NCBI RefSeq assembly: GCF_019279795.1
Contig: NC_056738.1
Coordinates: 481,174,281 to 481,238,280, forward strand
DNA: 64,000 bases
Direction: 5' to 3'
From: Protopterus annectens
Lineage: Eukaryota > Chordata > Ceratodontiformes > Protopteridae
In this document: in pieces, positions 23,528 to 34,021 of the stretch
How the letters are laid out: each line of letters opens with the position of its first letter
How positions within the stretch are numbered: the first letter of the stretch is position 1
Translations under genes and position numbers: made by a program
Notes under the pieces: generated by a model
Told to the model about the DNA's origin: nothing
What the model saw: only the letters and a program-made list of their open reading frames with translations
The model's database searches: none

Positions 23528-23723
23528 ATACCTCTCCACCTGTTAGTGCAAGAAATCTGGACAAAGTCCAACAAAATGAGGGGGACAAAGGCCCAAAAAT
23601 AGGGACAAATTTTAAATATTACTCTTGTACACTTAGAAAGTTGCTAGAGTAATAGGGTTTGTTTTAGCATACATTTTTCTGAAGGATTTAAACTCTGAAA
23701 TTCAAATGTTTGTTATTATTTAG
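23528..23723 (-). mobile_element. MITE, 3' part, split by hAT insertion
   Basis: Belongs to an interspersed ~290-320-bp family with terminal inverted repeats of about 13 bp (catacctctcaac). This copy is in reverse orientation and stops at 23723; the rest resumes at 32063. Diagnostic inner block: ggcccaaaaatagggacaaa. The best complete copy for comparison is 32653-32943. Confidence 0.75.
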
Positions 23724-23864
23724 CAGGGGCGGCCCGTGCTATTGGACTGCTGGACTGCAGCCCCCTCAAATCAAAAAGAAATAAAAAATAGAAAAAAAAT
23801 TTTTTTAAATTTCGTGGACTTCGCGCATGCTCCTGGCAGTCCCCATAGAGGGACACAAGGAGAC

Positions 23865-23891
23865 GTCTGTGCACGTTTAACGTGCACAGAC
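23865..23891. other. Perfect 13-bp palindrome
   Basis: gtctgtgcacgtt and its exact complement are separated by one base. It lies in the left subterminal region of the hAT composite. Role unknown. Confidence 0.9.
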
Positions 23892-24112
23892 TCACTGGGA
23901 GAATATGTCAGGGCCGGACTGCAACAGCAGCAGTCAGGAGTTTTACAGAACATTCTCGGGAAGGAGATTTTGAATGCAGGGATCTCACAGGTCTTGGGAG
24001 TATTGCACAAGCAGGACGTTAGCTGGATGGATATTATGGAGAACAGACAGGACAGGTAAGTGTATGGTACCTGATTGAATATATGGTGTGTGCTTGTATT
24101 TACTATCTGAAG

Positions 24113-24140
<28 letters not shown>
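24113..24140. repeat. (GT)n microsatellite
   Basis: About 14 GT units. Confidence 0.95.
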
Positions 24141-24144
<4 letters not shown>

Positions 24145-24333
24145 GCCCTAGGTGCTCATGGTGGTGTGGTAGGGAATACCTCAGGCTTGAACCCTGTACC
24201 TTGTATGCAGGTGTTAAAGACTTGAGTTCCATACCCACCACCATTTGTAAAAAAAAATGCAGATTTTTGCCTCATATTTGATCTGATCTGTTCCTCATAA
24301 TATCTGTGGTTTGTAAATGTTTTAATGCTTGAT

Positions 24334-25925
24334 ATTTGATGGTGTAGTAGTAGCATTGTTGCCTCACAGCTGCAGGTTCTCAGGTTTGATTCTTGGCTGG
24401 GGTTCCTTCTTTGTGGGGGTCTGTATCTTCTCCCTGTGTTTGTGTGGGTTTGCTTTTGTGTCCTCCCATGTTACAAAGACATGTCTGCATTATTTCTTCC
24501 TGGGCCTCTGCTGAAAATTGTTTTTTTGTTCCAAGTCAGACTGTCCTGATTAACAAATGTTAAATAAAATTGACAGGCATTTGAATTTCAGACTTCAGGT
24601 TTCTGAATGTTTAATTCCTTGCATATTTGATGGTGCAGTGGTAGTATTGTTGCCTCACAGCTATAGGTTTTCTGGTTTGATTCTTGGTTGGGGTGGCTTC
24701 TGTGTGGAGTTTGCATCTCCTCCCTGTGTTTGTGTGGATTTGCTCTGGTGCCCTGCCATTTTACAAAGACGTGTCTGCAGTATTAATCCCTGCGTCTCTG
24801 CTGAAAATTGGTTTTGTTCTGTCCGCAGTAAAATTGACAGGCATTTGAATTTCAGACTTCAGGTTTCTGAATGTTTAATTCCTTGCATAATTGATGGTGC
24901 AGTGGTAGTATTGTTGCCTCACAGCTATAGGTTTTCTGATTTGATTCTTGGTTGGGGTGGCTTGTGTGTGGAGCCTGCATCTCCTCCCTGTGTTTGTGTG
25001 GATTTGCTCTGGTGCCCTGACATTTTACAAAGACGTGTCTGCAGTATTAATCCCTGCGTCTCTGCTGAAAATTGGTTTTGTTCTGTCCACAGTAAAATTG
25101 ACAGGCATTTGAATTTCAGACTTCAGGTTTCTGAATGTTTAATTCCTTGCATATTTGATGGTGCAATGGTAGCATTGTTGCCTCACAGCTATAGGTTTTC
25201 TGGTTTGATTCTTGGTTGGGGTGGCTTCTGTGTGGAGTCTGCATCTCCTCCCTGTGTTTGTGTGGATTTGCTCTGGTGCCCTGCCATTTTACAAAGACGT
25301 GTCTGCAGTATTAATCCCTGCGTCTCTGCTGAAAATTGGTTTTGTTCTGTCCGCAGTAAAATTGACAGGCATTTGAATTTCAGACTTCAGGTTTCTGAAT
25401 GTTTAATTCCTTGCATAATTGATGGTGCAGTGGTAGTATTGTTGCCTCACAGCTATCGGTTTTCTGGTTTGATTCTTGGTTGGGGTGGCTTCTGTGTGGA
25501 GTCTGCATCTCCTCCCTGTGTTTGTGTGGATTTGCTCTGGTGCCCTGCCATTTTACAAAGACGTGTTTGCAGTATTAATCCCTGCGTCTCTGCTGAAAAT
25601 TGGTTTTGTTCTGTCCGCAGTAAAATTGACAGGCATTTGAATTTCAGACTTCAGGTTTCTGAATGTTTAATTCCTTGCATAATTGATGGTGCAGTGGTAG
25701 TATTGTTGCCTCACAGCTATCGGTTTTCTGGTTTGATTCTTGGTTGGGGTGGCTTCTGTGTGGAGTCTGCATCTCCTCCCTGTGTTTGTGTGGATTTGCT
25801 CTGGTGCCCTGCCATTTTACAAAGACGTGTCTGCAGTATTAATCCCTGCGTCTCTGCTGAAAATTGTTTTTGTTCTGTCTGCAGTAACATTGACCGGCAT
25901 TTGAATTTCAAACTTCATGTTCTTC
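24334..25925 (+). repeat. 264-bp tandem array of SINE-MITE chimeric unit
   Basis: The phrase tgacaggcatttgaatttca recurs at 24571, 24835, 25099, 25363 and 25627, and slightly changed at 25891, exactly 264 bp apart; a more diverged unit precedes it. Each unit joins a piece of the MITE middle (tgacaggcatttgaatttca) to a tRNA-SINE-like stretch (gcagtggtagtattgttgcc, B-box-like ggtttgattcttgg, then ctgtgtttgtgtggatttgc). Because 264 is 88 codons, one 459-codon frame stays open by chance; it is not called as a gene. Confidence 0.92.
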
Positions 25926-25929
25926 AGAA

Positions 25930-26430
25930 TACATAGTAGCACAACCTTTTTTTCTAGCAATTTTCTAAGTTTATAAGATGAATATTTTAAATTTGTCCCT
26001 ATTTTTGGGACTGTATTCCCCATTATTGGCTTCGTCCAGGTTTTTGTGCTAAGGTTGACAGCTATGGCAAGAACTGAATTCACTGAATATGTTTGAGGGC
26101 TGTATTCCCTCATTACTGGGTTTGTCCAGGTGTTTTGTACTAAGAGGTTGACAGCTATGGTGAGAACTGAATTCACTAAATGATAGCCATTTAAGTTTCA
26201 GTCTTCCTCTCTTTACAAAGCAGCTGATGTGGCAGTGGTATGTTACTTTGACTGTTTTTGCTCAGGGACCTTGGCAGTAAAATATATGGTGGCAACACAA
26301 CATTTTATTCTAGCAACTTTCCAAGATTATACAAGCAATGTTTAATGTGTCCCTGGTTTTGGGCTTTTGACCCCCAATACATTTTGGCTTTTTCCAGTTT
26401 TCTTGAGCTGCGAAGTTGAGATGCAGTTGA
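25930..26430 (+). repeat. MITE fragments, locally duplicated
   Basis: Forward 3' parts of the MITE family occur at 25930-26060 and 26270-26425 (ttctagcaattttctaagtt; gtccctatttttggg; gtccagg). Between them ttgacagctatgg plus gagaactgaattcac repeats at about 26070 and 26155. The first fragment continues the MITE interrupted by the tandem array. Confidence 0.6.
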
Positions 26431-26489
26431 GTATTGAGTAGATTTAACAAGGAGCTGAGAGCTGCAGGGGAATAGAAGTTTAGTGCTTT

Positions 26490-26650
26490 GCCTAGTTAAT
26501 ACTATAGCACAACAGGTTGTGTACTTGCTTTTGATGCAGAAGGCTGTGGGTTCTACTCCCACAAGGGGTGGATGCTGCCGTACTGAGAATGTTCTCCTTG
26601 GTTAAGATACTAACTATGTGTTCGTTATCAGTTTGCCATCCATTTCCTCT
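26490..26650 (+). mobile_element. tRNA-derived SINE fragment
   Basis: Contains gcacaacaggttgtgtactt and the B-box-like gtgggttctactcccac, matching the SINE head at 63.8 kb (gcacaacaggtagcatactc; gtgggttctattcccac). Only the head and part of the body are recognisable. Confidence 0.6.
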
Positions 26651-26828
26651 TGCAATATTATTACTAGCTTATCATTTTTTAATGTAATGTAGGCAATTTA
26701 TTCCTGAGGGGCAACAGACACTTTATTTTTCGATGAAACCATGAAATATAAAGGTGATTGCTAGCAGCAACCGCTTCATTAGTTACAGATTTCTTTAATG
26801 TGGAATTATTTAGATGACTTACTTCAGA

Positions 26829-27037
26829 GATTGTGCATATTTACTGATAATGGACTGTAAAATTGTATATATTTACTGATAAAGGTGGACTGTAGAATTG
26901 TGCATATTTACTGATAATGGTGGACTGTAGAATTGTGCATATTTACTAATAATGGTGGACTGTGGAATTGTGCATATTTACTAATAATGGTGGACTGTAG
27001 AATTGTGTATATTTACTAATAATGGTGGACTGTGGAA
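26829..27037 (+). repeat. 35-bp minisatellite, about 6 units
   Basis: aattgtgcatatttactgat followed by aatggtggactgtag repeats with starts at 26896, 26931, 26966 and 27001; earlier units are slightly diverged. Confidence 0.92.
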
Positions 27038-27621
27038 GTCTGAGTAGACTTTTTTATGATAAATGTTCTCAACTGGGCAGTTTTGCCGTTATGGGTGCAT
27101 ATGGTTTGTTTCATGGCTTACTGGAAAAATGTTCAAAACAAATTTAAAACACCCTCTAACAAGTGTACTGTATTGTACAAGGAATATAATTTTAGTACAA
27201 TGAGGAAGGTGTATCAAAGAGCACATGTATGTTTCATATGCAAGGGGCATATGATTCGAAAACAGCCCAAAATTAATCTTTATCTGCCACTGGCAAAATG
27301 TATTTTCTTTGAATGTGGGTTTCAATGCTGTTTCAATGAATGTGAGTTTCAAGGGCAGAGAAGTTTTAATGCTAAGTTTTCATTGTGAGACTGCATTGCT
27401 TTGTTTAACAGATGACTTAGTGTTTGTGCTGTAAAATACAAAATAAAACTTTCAAATGAAGTCCAACTCATCATTGAAGTAAAGCAGTATGCACATTAGT
27501 GTTTATGGTAAATGGAGTGAAATAGCTAAGTAATGGTTCATTGGAATGGCTGCAGAGGCTCCATTCAACCATTATGTTGTCAGGGGGGAAGGGCAGCAAA
27601 CTCAGACAGGCCCAGCTGAAC

Positions 27622-27892
27622 TATACCTCCCAACTGTCCAGATTTTTTTTGCTTCTTATTTTTGGTTTGTTGTTCATAAAATTTGTAGTTTTAATTCCTA
27701 AATGATTTGCCAGAAGTCACTAAATAATAAGTTTCAGACTTCATAACCTTCATAAAAATGCATGTTAAAGTAAGAGCTGTTCTATCAACTGTCTCAATTT
27801 ATACAAGAGCAATTTTAAGTACTGTTTATATGTGCCCCCAATATATTTGGCCTTGTTCAGATTTACTGCATTAACAGGTTGAGAGGTACATG
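27622..27892 (+). mobile_element. MITE copy
   Basis: Begins tatacctcccaactgtcc and ends aggttgagaggtac, the family's terminal inverted repeats, with cataaaatttgtag and tttcagacttcataacc inside. Diverged. Confidence 0.65.
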
Positions 27893-27914
27893 CAAATAAA
27901 TTGCTTTATAGAAT

Positions 27915-28443
27915 TAGGCATAGCCAACCTCTCAACTGTCCCCAATTTTTGGCTCAAAATGTTGCTCTTCCCCCTAATAATCCCTCCAAAATAGCAATTT
28001 TGGAAGAAAACATGGAGGGTTTACAATTAAGAAATAACTGTAATAATCAAAGTTATAGATTACTTGAAATGCATGTAGATTCTTTTATTTTGTCAGCTGC
28101 TCAAGTTAGCAGTACTAATATTAAAGTGTCCCTTCTTTGACAGGTAGCAGCTGTATTGTGTGTCTATTTTATATTTTTGCATCACATTTTGGTCCATTTT
28201 TCATAAAATTGTGTTTTTTGGCAAATTAGTGACAAATCACTAAAGAATGAAGTTAGAAAATGACAGACATTTGAGTTTCAGATTTTATACCCTTCGGAAA
28301 ATTCATACTAATGCAAGACCTATTCTATTATCTTTCTAAGTTTATTAGAGCAATATTTAAAAATTGTCCTTATTGTTGGGCCTTTGTCCCACTTCTGTGT
28401 ATGGCTTTGTCCAGATTTCTTGCTCTTGAGGTTGAGAGGTATG
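27915..28443 (+). mobile_element. MITE copy with internal insertion
   Basis: Starts near aacctctcaactgtcc and ends gaggttgagaggtatg. The 3' two thirds (from about 28180) follow the family, with ttagagcaatatttaaaaat and ggctttgtccagatttcttg. About 220 bp at 27960-28180 have no counterpart in other copies and look inserted. Confidence 0.6.
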
Positions 28444-28789
28444 ACAAATGTGTCAGGGCCATCACAGTCAGCCAGAGAGATTTCAAATTGTGACATGCTT
28501 GTTGCACCCCACTCCCCCATGTAGTGACTCTGGATGTGTCCAAGCAAGGCAAGGAGTAGTTGTATCTACCTTGGATGGGGAGGACACACTGCATAAGTAC
28601 TACAGTGGCTTTTCATCTGTCCTTGATTTTGCAGAATGGTCTGGTTTCTGTCATACTTTTGTACTGTTGATTTATAGGTTTCATAGGTTTCATAGGTTTA
28701 TACTAGGCTATCTGCCCTAAGGCATTTATAAGCCTAGCCCAAAGTTTTGTGGCTTACGCCACCCCTTATGTTAAAGAATACTGTGCCCA

Positions 28790-29523
28790 TTAGTTTGTTG
28801 TGCCTCTGTCCAGCAGTGACACAGAGATGATTCCCAGGGTAAACCTACAATCTCCCATCCACCGGTCAAGATTTCTCTTGAACAGAGCCAGCGAGGTGCT
28901 CTGCCTCACATGGACTGGGATTCTATTCCACAGCATTGGGAGTCTCTGGGTGACAAATCTATCCCTCCAGCATGTCCTATTTATATCCGTGCTAAGGTTT
29001 AAGTCGCTTGCTCTAGTGGATCTGGTAGATTTGGATTTTTTGTGGTGGAGCATGTCCATTAATTCCGGGTTGGACATGGCCTTGTATGTCAGGCACAGGT
29101 CACCTCTGAGCAGGCGGTATGCGACTGAATAGAGCTGGAGTTTCTTCAGTCTGGCAGCATATGACAGATTTTGGAGTCCCTTTATCCTTTTGGTGAGGAA
29201 CTTTGGGGTCTCTCCAATTGCTGCAGGTGTCGGGTGAGATACATCCCGAATGGGGGCATTGTACTCGATCATTGGTCTGATAAGTGAAGAGTACAGGGAA
29301 CAATGACCTCACTTGATCTGGATGTGAATCCCTTCATGGTCAGGTGGGCAATGTAGAAGGTCTTTCTAACCACTTTAGCAATGTGAGTGTCAAAAGAAAG
29401 GCCACTGTCAACCTGGGTCCCCAGGTCCCTGATAACCTCTTCTGTGCTTAATGGATTGCCACCTATATGGTAGCTTGGGGTTACCTTGTTTTTCCGAAGG
29501 GTATGACTATACATTTTTGGCAT
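28790..29523 (-). pseudogene. CR1 RT C-terminal region
   Basis: Two overlapping frames (29269-29523 and 28790-29272) continue the RT: YHIGGNPLSTEEVIRDLGTQ, FYIAHLTMKGFTSRSSEVIV, EYNAPIRDV, KLQLYSVAYRLLRGDLCLTY, MLWNRIPVHVRQSTSLALF, RNLDRWMGDCRFTLGII, ending at the natural stop. It closely parallels the sense copy at 11.0-11.9 kb. Confidence 0.92.
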
Positions 29524-30469
29524 TTAACTTCAGGCCATGGCTCTGGCACCAGTTATCAGTTTCTGTGAGACCCCTCTGAAGGATATCTGTGTCCGATGTA
29601 CTTTCCACTATGGCGCCCAGTTTGCAGTCATCTGCAAACTTTGTCAGCCATAGTCCTTCTATGTTTGCCTGTACTTCTGAGAAGTAGATGCCGAACAACA
29701 GGGGGCCAAGGACTGAGCCCTGTGGGACCCCACTTGTGACCGGCTTGGAGTCTGACATGGCGCCAGCAACTCTAACCCTGTGGGTTCTGTCCTTTAGCCA
29801 GTTTGCAACCCATCTTGTGACATATGGGTTTACATTTAAGCTGGTAAGTTTCTCTATAATACCCGAGTGGGGTATTGTGTCGAAAGCTTTTGCATGGTCA
29901 AGGTAGGCTGTATGGACTGCCTTTCCCTCATCAATGGCCTTGGTGACTGTTTCGAAGAAGTCGACCAAGTTCAAAAGGCATGATCTGCCCTTGACAAAGC
30001 CAAACTGGGTCGGGTCCAATGTCTGCAAGTCCCCTATGTCTTTGTTTATGAGTTCCATTATGATCCTCTCCATAGCTTTGCAGACCAGGCTTGTTAAGCT
30101 TATGGGGCGGTAATTTCCTGGGTCCGTAGAGGTACCGCCTTTGTGGAGTGGGACCACAGTTGCCGTACGCCACTCCTTGGGCACGTATCCTGTGGTAAGG
30201 CTAAGATTAAACAGCTGCCTTATATGTGGGTTTAGTTCCTCGTTGAGTTCGTGTAGCACACAGCCGGGGACACCATCCGGTCCCATTGATGCTGTGTTTT
30301 TAGCTTTAGAGAGAGCAACTTTCACCTGCGCATTAGAGATGTCTGGGAGGCTACACTCCGCTGGGATAATTATCTCTCCTTTTGTGGTGGGAGAGGGGGG
30401 TGAAGTTTGCACTGAACCTGTCTGCCAGTATGTTGGCAATGTCTGTGGGTTCAGTGATTTTTGTATCAT
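29507..30469 (-). pseudogene. CR1 reverse transcriptase palm, catalytic residues kept
   Basis: About 320 codons covering the RT core: GPDGVPGCVLHELNEEL, WRTATVVPLHKGG, NYRPISLTSLVCKAMERII, QFGFVKGRSCLLNL, the first catalytic aspartate in TAYLDHAKAFDTIPH, GVPQGSVLGPLLFGIYFSEV, and the FADD pair in LTKFADDCKLG. All three catalytic aspartates are present, but the frame ends at a stop before the thumb and is out of frame with the endonuclease, so the protein is not complete. Confidence 0.93.
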
Positions 30470-31091
30470 TTTGGACTAATTCTGCGCATATCTGGGAGTT
30501 TCCACCCAGGTTTCTAACATAGCTGAAGAAGGCCTTATGATTGTCTTTTGAATCTATTGCAATTTTTCTCTCAAATTTGGCCTTGGATGATTTTATGAGT
30601 GCTCGTATTTTTTTACTAATAATGATCAAGGGTGTCTTCTCTTTTATGGATTTTGCTCTATCATGTAACAGCTTTCTCCTCTTATTGTAAAGTTTGTTTA
30701 TGGCTGGGGTCCACCAGACTGGATGTTTGCCCTTGGTGGAAAGAGTCTTGGTTTTATTAGGGACTGCCTGATCCATGCAGTCCTGGAGGTGTCCGTAGAA
30801 GGCATTTGTAAGGGCTTCTGCAGCTTGGGTTGTGGTTTCCACTGGCTCGGGGGCCTTGAAGGATACCACACCAGTCTTGAGTAGTGTGAAGTTTGCTTTA
30901 GAGAAGTTCTTCACTGTGGTCTTTTTTGTTTGGGGTGGGGGCGGGATGTGGATTTCCAGTGAGATAAGTTTGTGATCTGATCTCACCAATGAGGGATATA
31001 CTTCCGGTGTGGAGCATTTTGTCCCCATGTTTGTGATGATGAGATCTAGTATATTTTCTCCTCTTGTGGGAACGGTGACTAGTTGTTCCAT
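30351..31091 (-). pseudogene. CR1 endonuclease C-terminus and inter-domain region
   Basis: Minus-strand frame with LVTVPTRGENILDLIITN and VRSDHKLISLEI, where SDH is the last catalytic block of APE endonucleases. It is followed by the charged linker (HPVWWTPAINKLYNKRRKLL, KAFFSYVRNLGG). The N-terminal half of the endonuclease is missing through 5' truncation. A frameshift near 30400 separates it from the RT. Confidence 0.9.
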
Positions 31092-32062
31092 GGCATTTGA
31101 ATTTATGAACTCCAGGAACCTTTGGGCTTATGCTTATTATTCAGATTTATGCTTATTACTCAAAGTGCCTGTTGCTCTGTGTTTAAGTAGCAATGCTTTA
31201 ATGACCATAAGGTAAGCTTGTCTGACATTGTAAGATGCAAGTAAGCTTTAATAAGCATACTGTTAAAGAATTGCCAACATTGAAAGCCTTTCTGTTGTTG
31301 CCATGCAAATAATACTTGACTAGATAATGTATAAGCCTTGGGTATTAAAGGACAGGATTCCATTATTTTAAAAAGCTCATTACACTTGTTTGAGACTTCC
31401 AGTCATCTCTACAGACTTTACCCGTAAACTAAACAGAATGCCAATCATGTGTGGTCCATAACCTGTACAGTAATCCTTAAGCAATGTATCTTGAGCTTGT
31501 TTCTTGTTTGCTTTTCATTTTTTACTTTGATCATGTTTCCCCCATGAAACAAGTTGTCAGGCAGCAGGTCTTTTTGGATAAGAAACATTTTTACAAGTGG
31601 GGGCATCACATAGATTTCTACTTTCAGCATGTTACTTGGTACTTTAATAAAGCTGAATATATTATAATTAGAACTGCAGTGCAAGGAGAAGTGGTTTGAG
31701 TTGAGTGCTTCTGGTTTTTCTTATACTTGATTTTGACTGGCATTCCAGTAATGTATTTAAAAAGTAATTTATTTTTCATGCCTCACAACCTTTTGTTTCC
31801 ATCTAGATATTAAGTAAGCTGTCATGCAGCCAATGCATTGAAATATTTTTATTCTTCTACACTTATTTTTGTCTTGATTGGACTTTCATAATGATGGTTT
31901 GCCACCCAGGGCAGCGTATTTAATTAAAGTTAGTTTTTTGTGGTTTTGTGCATAGCTCCTCCCCTTTATGGTTGACCACACCCCTTCCCTTGACTCCACC
32001 CATTCAGCTGTCTCCTGCAGCCCCCCTGTGATTTGAAGTCACCAGCCGCCACTGTTATTTAG

Positions 32063-32185
32063 TGACTTCAGTCCTCAGATCATCCTAGTGATTTGCTTTA
32101 AAACCACAGATTTTATGAGGAACAAACCAAAAATATGAGCCAAAAATCTTGACATTCTGCAAAAATCTGTACAGTTGAGAGGTAT
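32063..32185 (-). mobile_element. MITE, 5' part, split by hAT insertion
   Basis: Continues exactly where 23723 stops: tgacttcagtcctcag follows the duplicated ttatttag, and the piece ends cagttgagaggtatg, the terminal repeat. Together the halves make a ~319-bp element. Confidence 0.75.
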
Positions 32186-32652
32186 GAGCTAGTCAATAAT
32201 GAAGGAAGTATTTAAGGTAAAGTTAGCTTCATGTTAATTATAAACATACATTTTATAAAAACCTCATAATAATCCTAAATATTACATTCAATAACTATTT
32301 GTATACTGTTTTAAATACATCTATCCTATTTTATGATACTCTTCAGCTGCTTAAACACCAAAGGAGGAGTGGTTTCCAAAGTCCTATATCAATCTCTGGC
32401 TTAGTCGTACAGTATAACACTTTGGGCAGCACAATTTGTTATTCTGCAAATTTGAAGTAATGATGATTATTTTGAGGTACTCAAATGGAGACCTCAATAA
32501 GCTTATTAAGAATACAGAGTACAGTGAGGCCTCATTTTTAATTGGACAAAGCCATTTTTGATTGACATTTTTCTTCCTAGTTCACCTAGGCAACAAATGG
32601 AATTTCAGAGTATTAAGCAACATATGCGGAATATTTAGCCCTGTCCCCTGAT

Positions 32653-32943
32653 CATACCTCTCAACTGTCCAAATTTTTGCAAAATGTTCAGATTTTCACC
32701 TCATAAAATTTGTGGCTTTGTGGTAAATCAGTGAGGACTGAACTCGTTAAATAATGATGTACATTTGTGTTTGAAACTTCATTTCCTTCGGAAGAGGCAC
32801 AGTAATACAAATTCTATTATTCTGGCAACTAAGTGTGAACTTTATAAGAGCAATGTTTAAAACATGCCCCTATTTTTGGGCCTTTGACCCCATTATTTTA
32901 GGCTTTGTCCAGATTCCTTTATGCTAAAAAGTTGAGAAGTATG
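32653..32943 (+). mobile_element. MITE, complete copy
   Basis: 291 bp from catacctctcaactgtcc to aaaagttgagaagtatg; termini are inverted repeats of about 13 bp with one mismatch. Inner blocks: cctcataaaatttgtggc, ttataagagcaatg, ggcctttgaccccatt. No coding capacity. Superfamily not determined; no clear target duplication. Confidence 0.8.
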
Positions 32944-33060
32944 CCCCTCTACACTTCTTTCATGAGAGACAGAGACATATGTTACTTTTTTCAATGACCA
33001 AAAAGAGATTAGTAATATAAATTTGAAGGGTGTGAGTGGCTAACCCCCCCCAAATGGGAA

Positions 33061-33514
33061 GACAGGGGAGCCTGCACCCCCTGCAGAAAACACTTACATC
33101 ACAGAGTCTAATCAAGGAGTTTAATATTCTGTGACTCAAGTGGAAGGACTTATTATATCCTTGTTTTAAAGCCAAGGATAATGTACATTAAAATTTTGCT
33201 TGGCGTTGTATTTCTGCCTATCAAGCAGAGTAGGCTGCATTGTTTGCTTTCTTTCTGTAAATGTCCTGGATCCCTTCAGTAGTTTGTCCGTGTATGCACA
33301 AGCACACCAGTGGCACCAAATTGAAACATTTCCCCCAAAGATCCCTTCATTAGTTTGCCCATGTCTGCATATTATCATGCATCAGAACACTCAGAGACTA
33401 TGGTCTGTATTCCCAGAAAGGCATATCTGAAAATCCTGTCAACCTAAGAAGTGATCCTCAGAAGCAGACTCCCAAGACTTACAGCAGTGTAATAAGATGC
33501 AACCCTTGAAAAGA
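33061..33514 (+). repeat. ~450-bp direct repeat flanking the Penelope element, left
   Basis: From gacaggggagcctgcacccc to ataagatgcaacccttgaaa, repeated at 37971-38432 on the far side of the element with about 95 percent identity. Not part of the pseudo-LTR. Antisense frames in both copies are matched only because the DNA is duplicated. Confidence 0.9.
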
Positions 33515-33654
33515 GAACAAAAAAAAACAGGTAGGAACTTGCCAAACTTCAACCAATGAACAAACAAAGCAATTCCTGTGGAAACAGTAGGAAAAAAGTG
33601 TTGCAGCAACCTCCAAGGTAGATAAAAAGTTGATTTGTTACAATAATCCAATAA

Positions 33655-33712
33655 TCCAAACCAGTAGTCAAGCATGCTTTCGTTTTGTAACCCAAGACTT
33701 CATCAGAACAAA
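33655..33712 (-). ncRNA. Hammerhead ribozyme remnant in pseudo-LTR
   Basis: On the minus strand: CTGATGA (33706-33700), an extra A as seen in many Penelope hammerheads, a stem II of GTCTTG against CAAAAC, GAAA (33681-33678), a short stem III AGC-AT-GCT, then the cleavage triplet CTT at about 33670 followed by GACTAC. The catalytic core is intact; stem II carries two G-to-A-type changes. Stem I pairs only weakly. Motif reading, no folding was run. Confidence 0.65.
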
Positions 33713-33850
33713 TTAAAATACATCAATACAGTACTTAAATAGTCCCTGATGAACAATTAAAATTGTCATTTAAGAGCCAAAATGTAAGGAAGTCCTTATA
33801 AGGGCAAAAGTTAAAATGCTTTTAAGTAAGTTCAAAACCATCTCGTTAAT

Positions 33851-33852
<2 letters not shown>

Positions 33853-33910
<58 letters not shown>
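33853..33910. repeat. (TA)n microsatellite
   Basis: About 28 TA units within the pseudo-LTR, absent from its partner. Confidence 0.97.
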
Positions 33911-33912
<2 letters not shown>

Positions 33913-34021
33913 AACACTTCCAAATGTTAAAATGTGCAATAATACAATATTACAAAACTATAATTCACATTTTACATATAAATATCTTGTTTAAAAATAT
34001 TTTTTGATGAAAAAATGTATT

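Larger units (their letters stand above)
28676..31125 (-). mobile_element. CR1 LINE, 5'-truncated 2.4 kb
   Basis: Longest CR1 of the window. Its 3' end on the minus strand reads ggctaggcttataaatgcc, gcctagtataaacctatgaa and repeats of cctatgaaa. Its 5' truncation lies in the endonuclease near 31125. It sits inside the hAT composite and so inserted after it. Coding frames shift three times. Confidence 0.93.
23724..32054. mobile_element. hAT-type insertion, composite 8.3 kb
   Basis: The left end caggggcggcccgtg and the complement of the right end, cagtggcggctggtg, form hAT-like terminal inverted repeats. Both are flanked by the 8-bp duplication ttatttag (23716-23723 and 32055-32062), the size hAT transposases make. 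The flanks are the two halves of one MITE. No transposase was recognised. The interior holds a 264-bp array, further MITE copies, a SINE and a CR1, so it is probably a non-autonomous hAT grown by nested insertions. Confidence 0.7.
33515..33926 (-). repeat. Penelope pseudo-LTR (coding-strand downstream copy)
   Basis: Starts gaacaaaaaaaaacaggtag and ends agaacacttccaaatg. It differs from the other copy mainly by a (TA)n expansion at 33853-33910, where the partner has only gaaaatatat. Contains the hammerhead motif at 33655-33712. Confidence 0.92.

Noticed and set aside
24557..25936. 459-codon open reading frame with six near-identical 88-residue repeats
   Set aside because: It is the translation of the 264-bp SINE-MITE tandem array; the period is a multiple of three, so the frame stays open without selection. 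No domain recognised.
33747..33753. Forward-strand CTGATGA in the pseudo-LTR
   Set aside because: No GAAA box or closing stems follow at hammerhead spacing; the minus-strand motif nearby fits far better.
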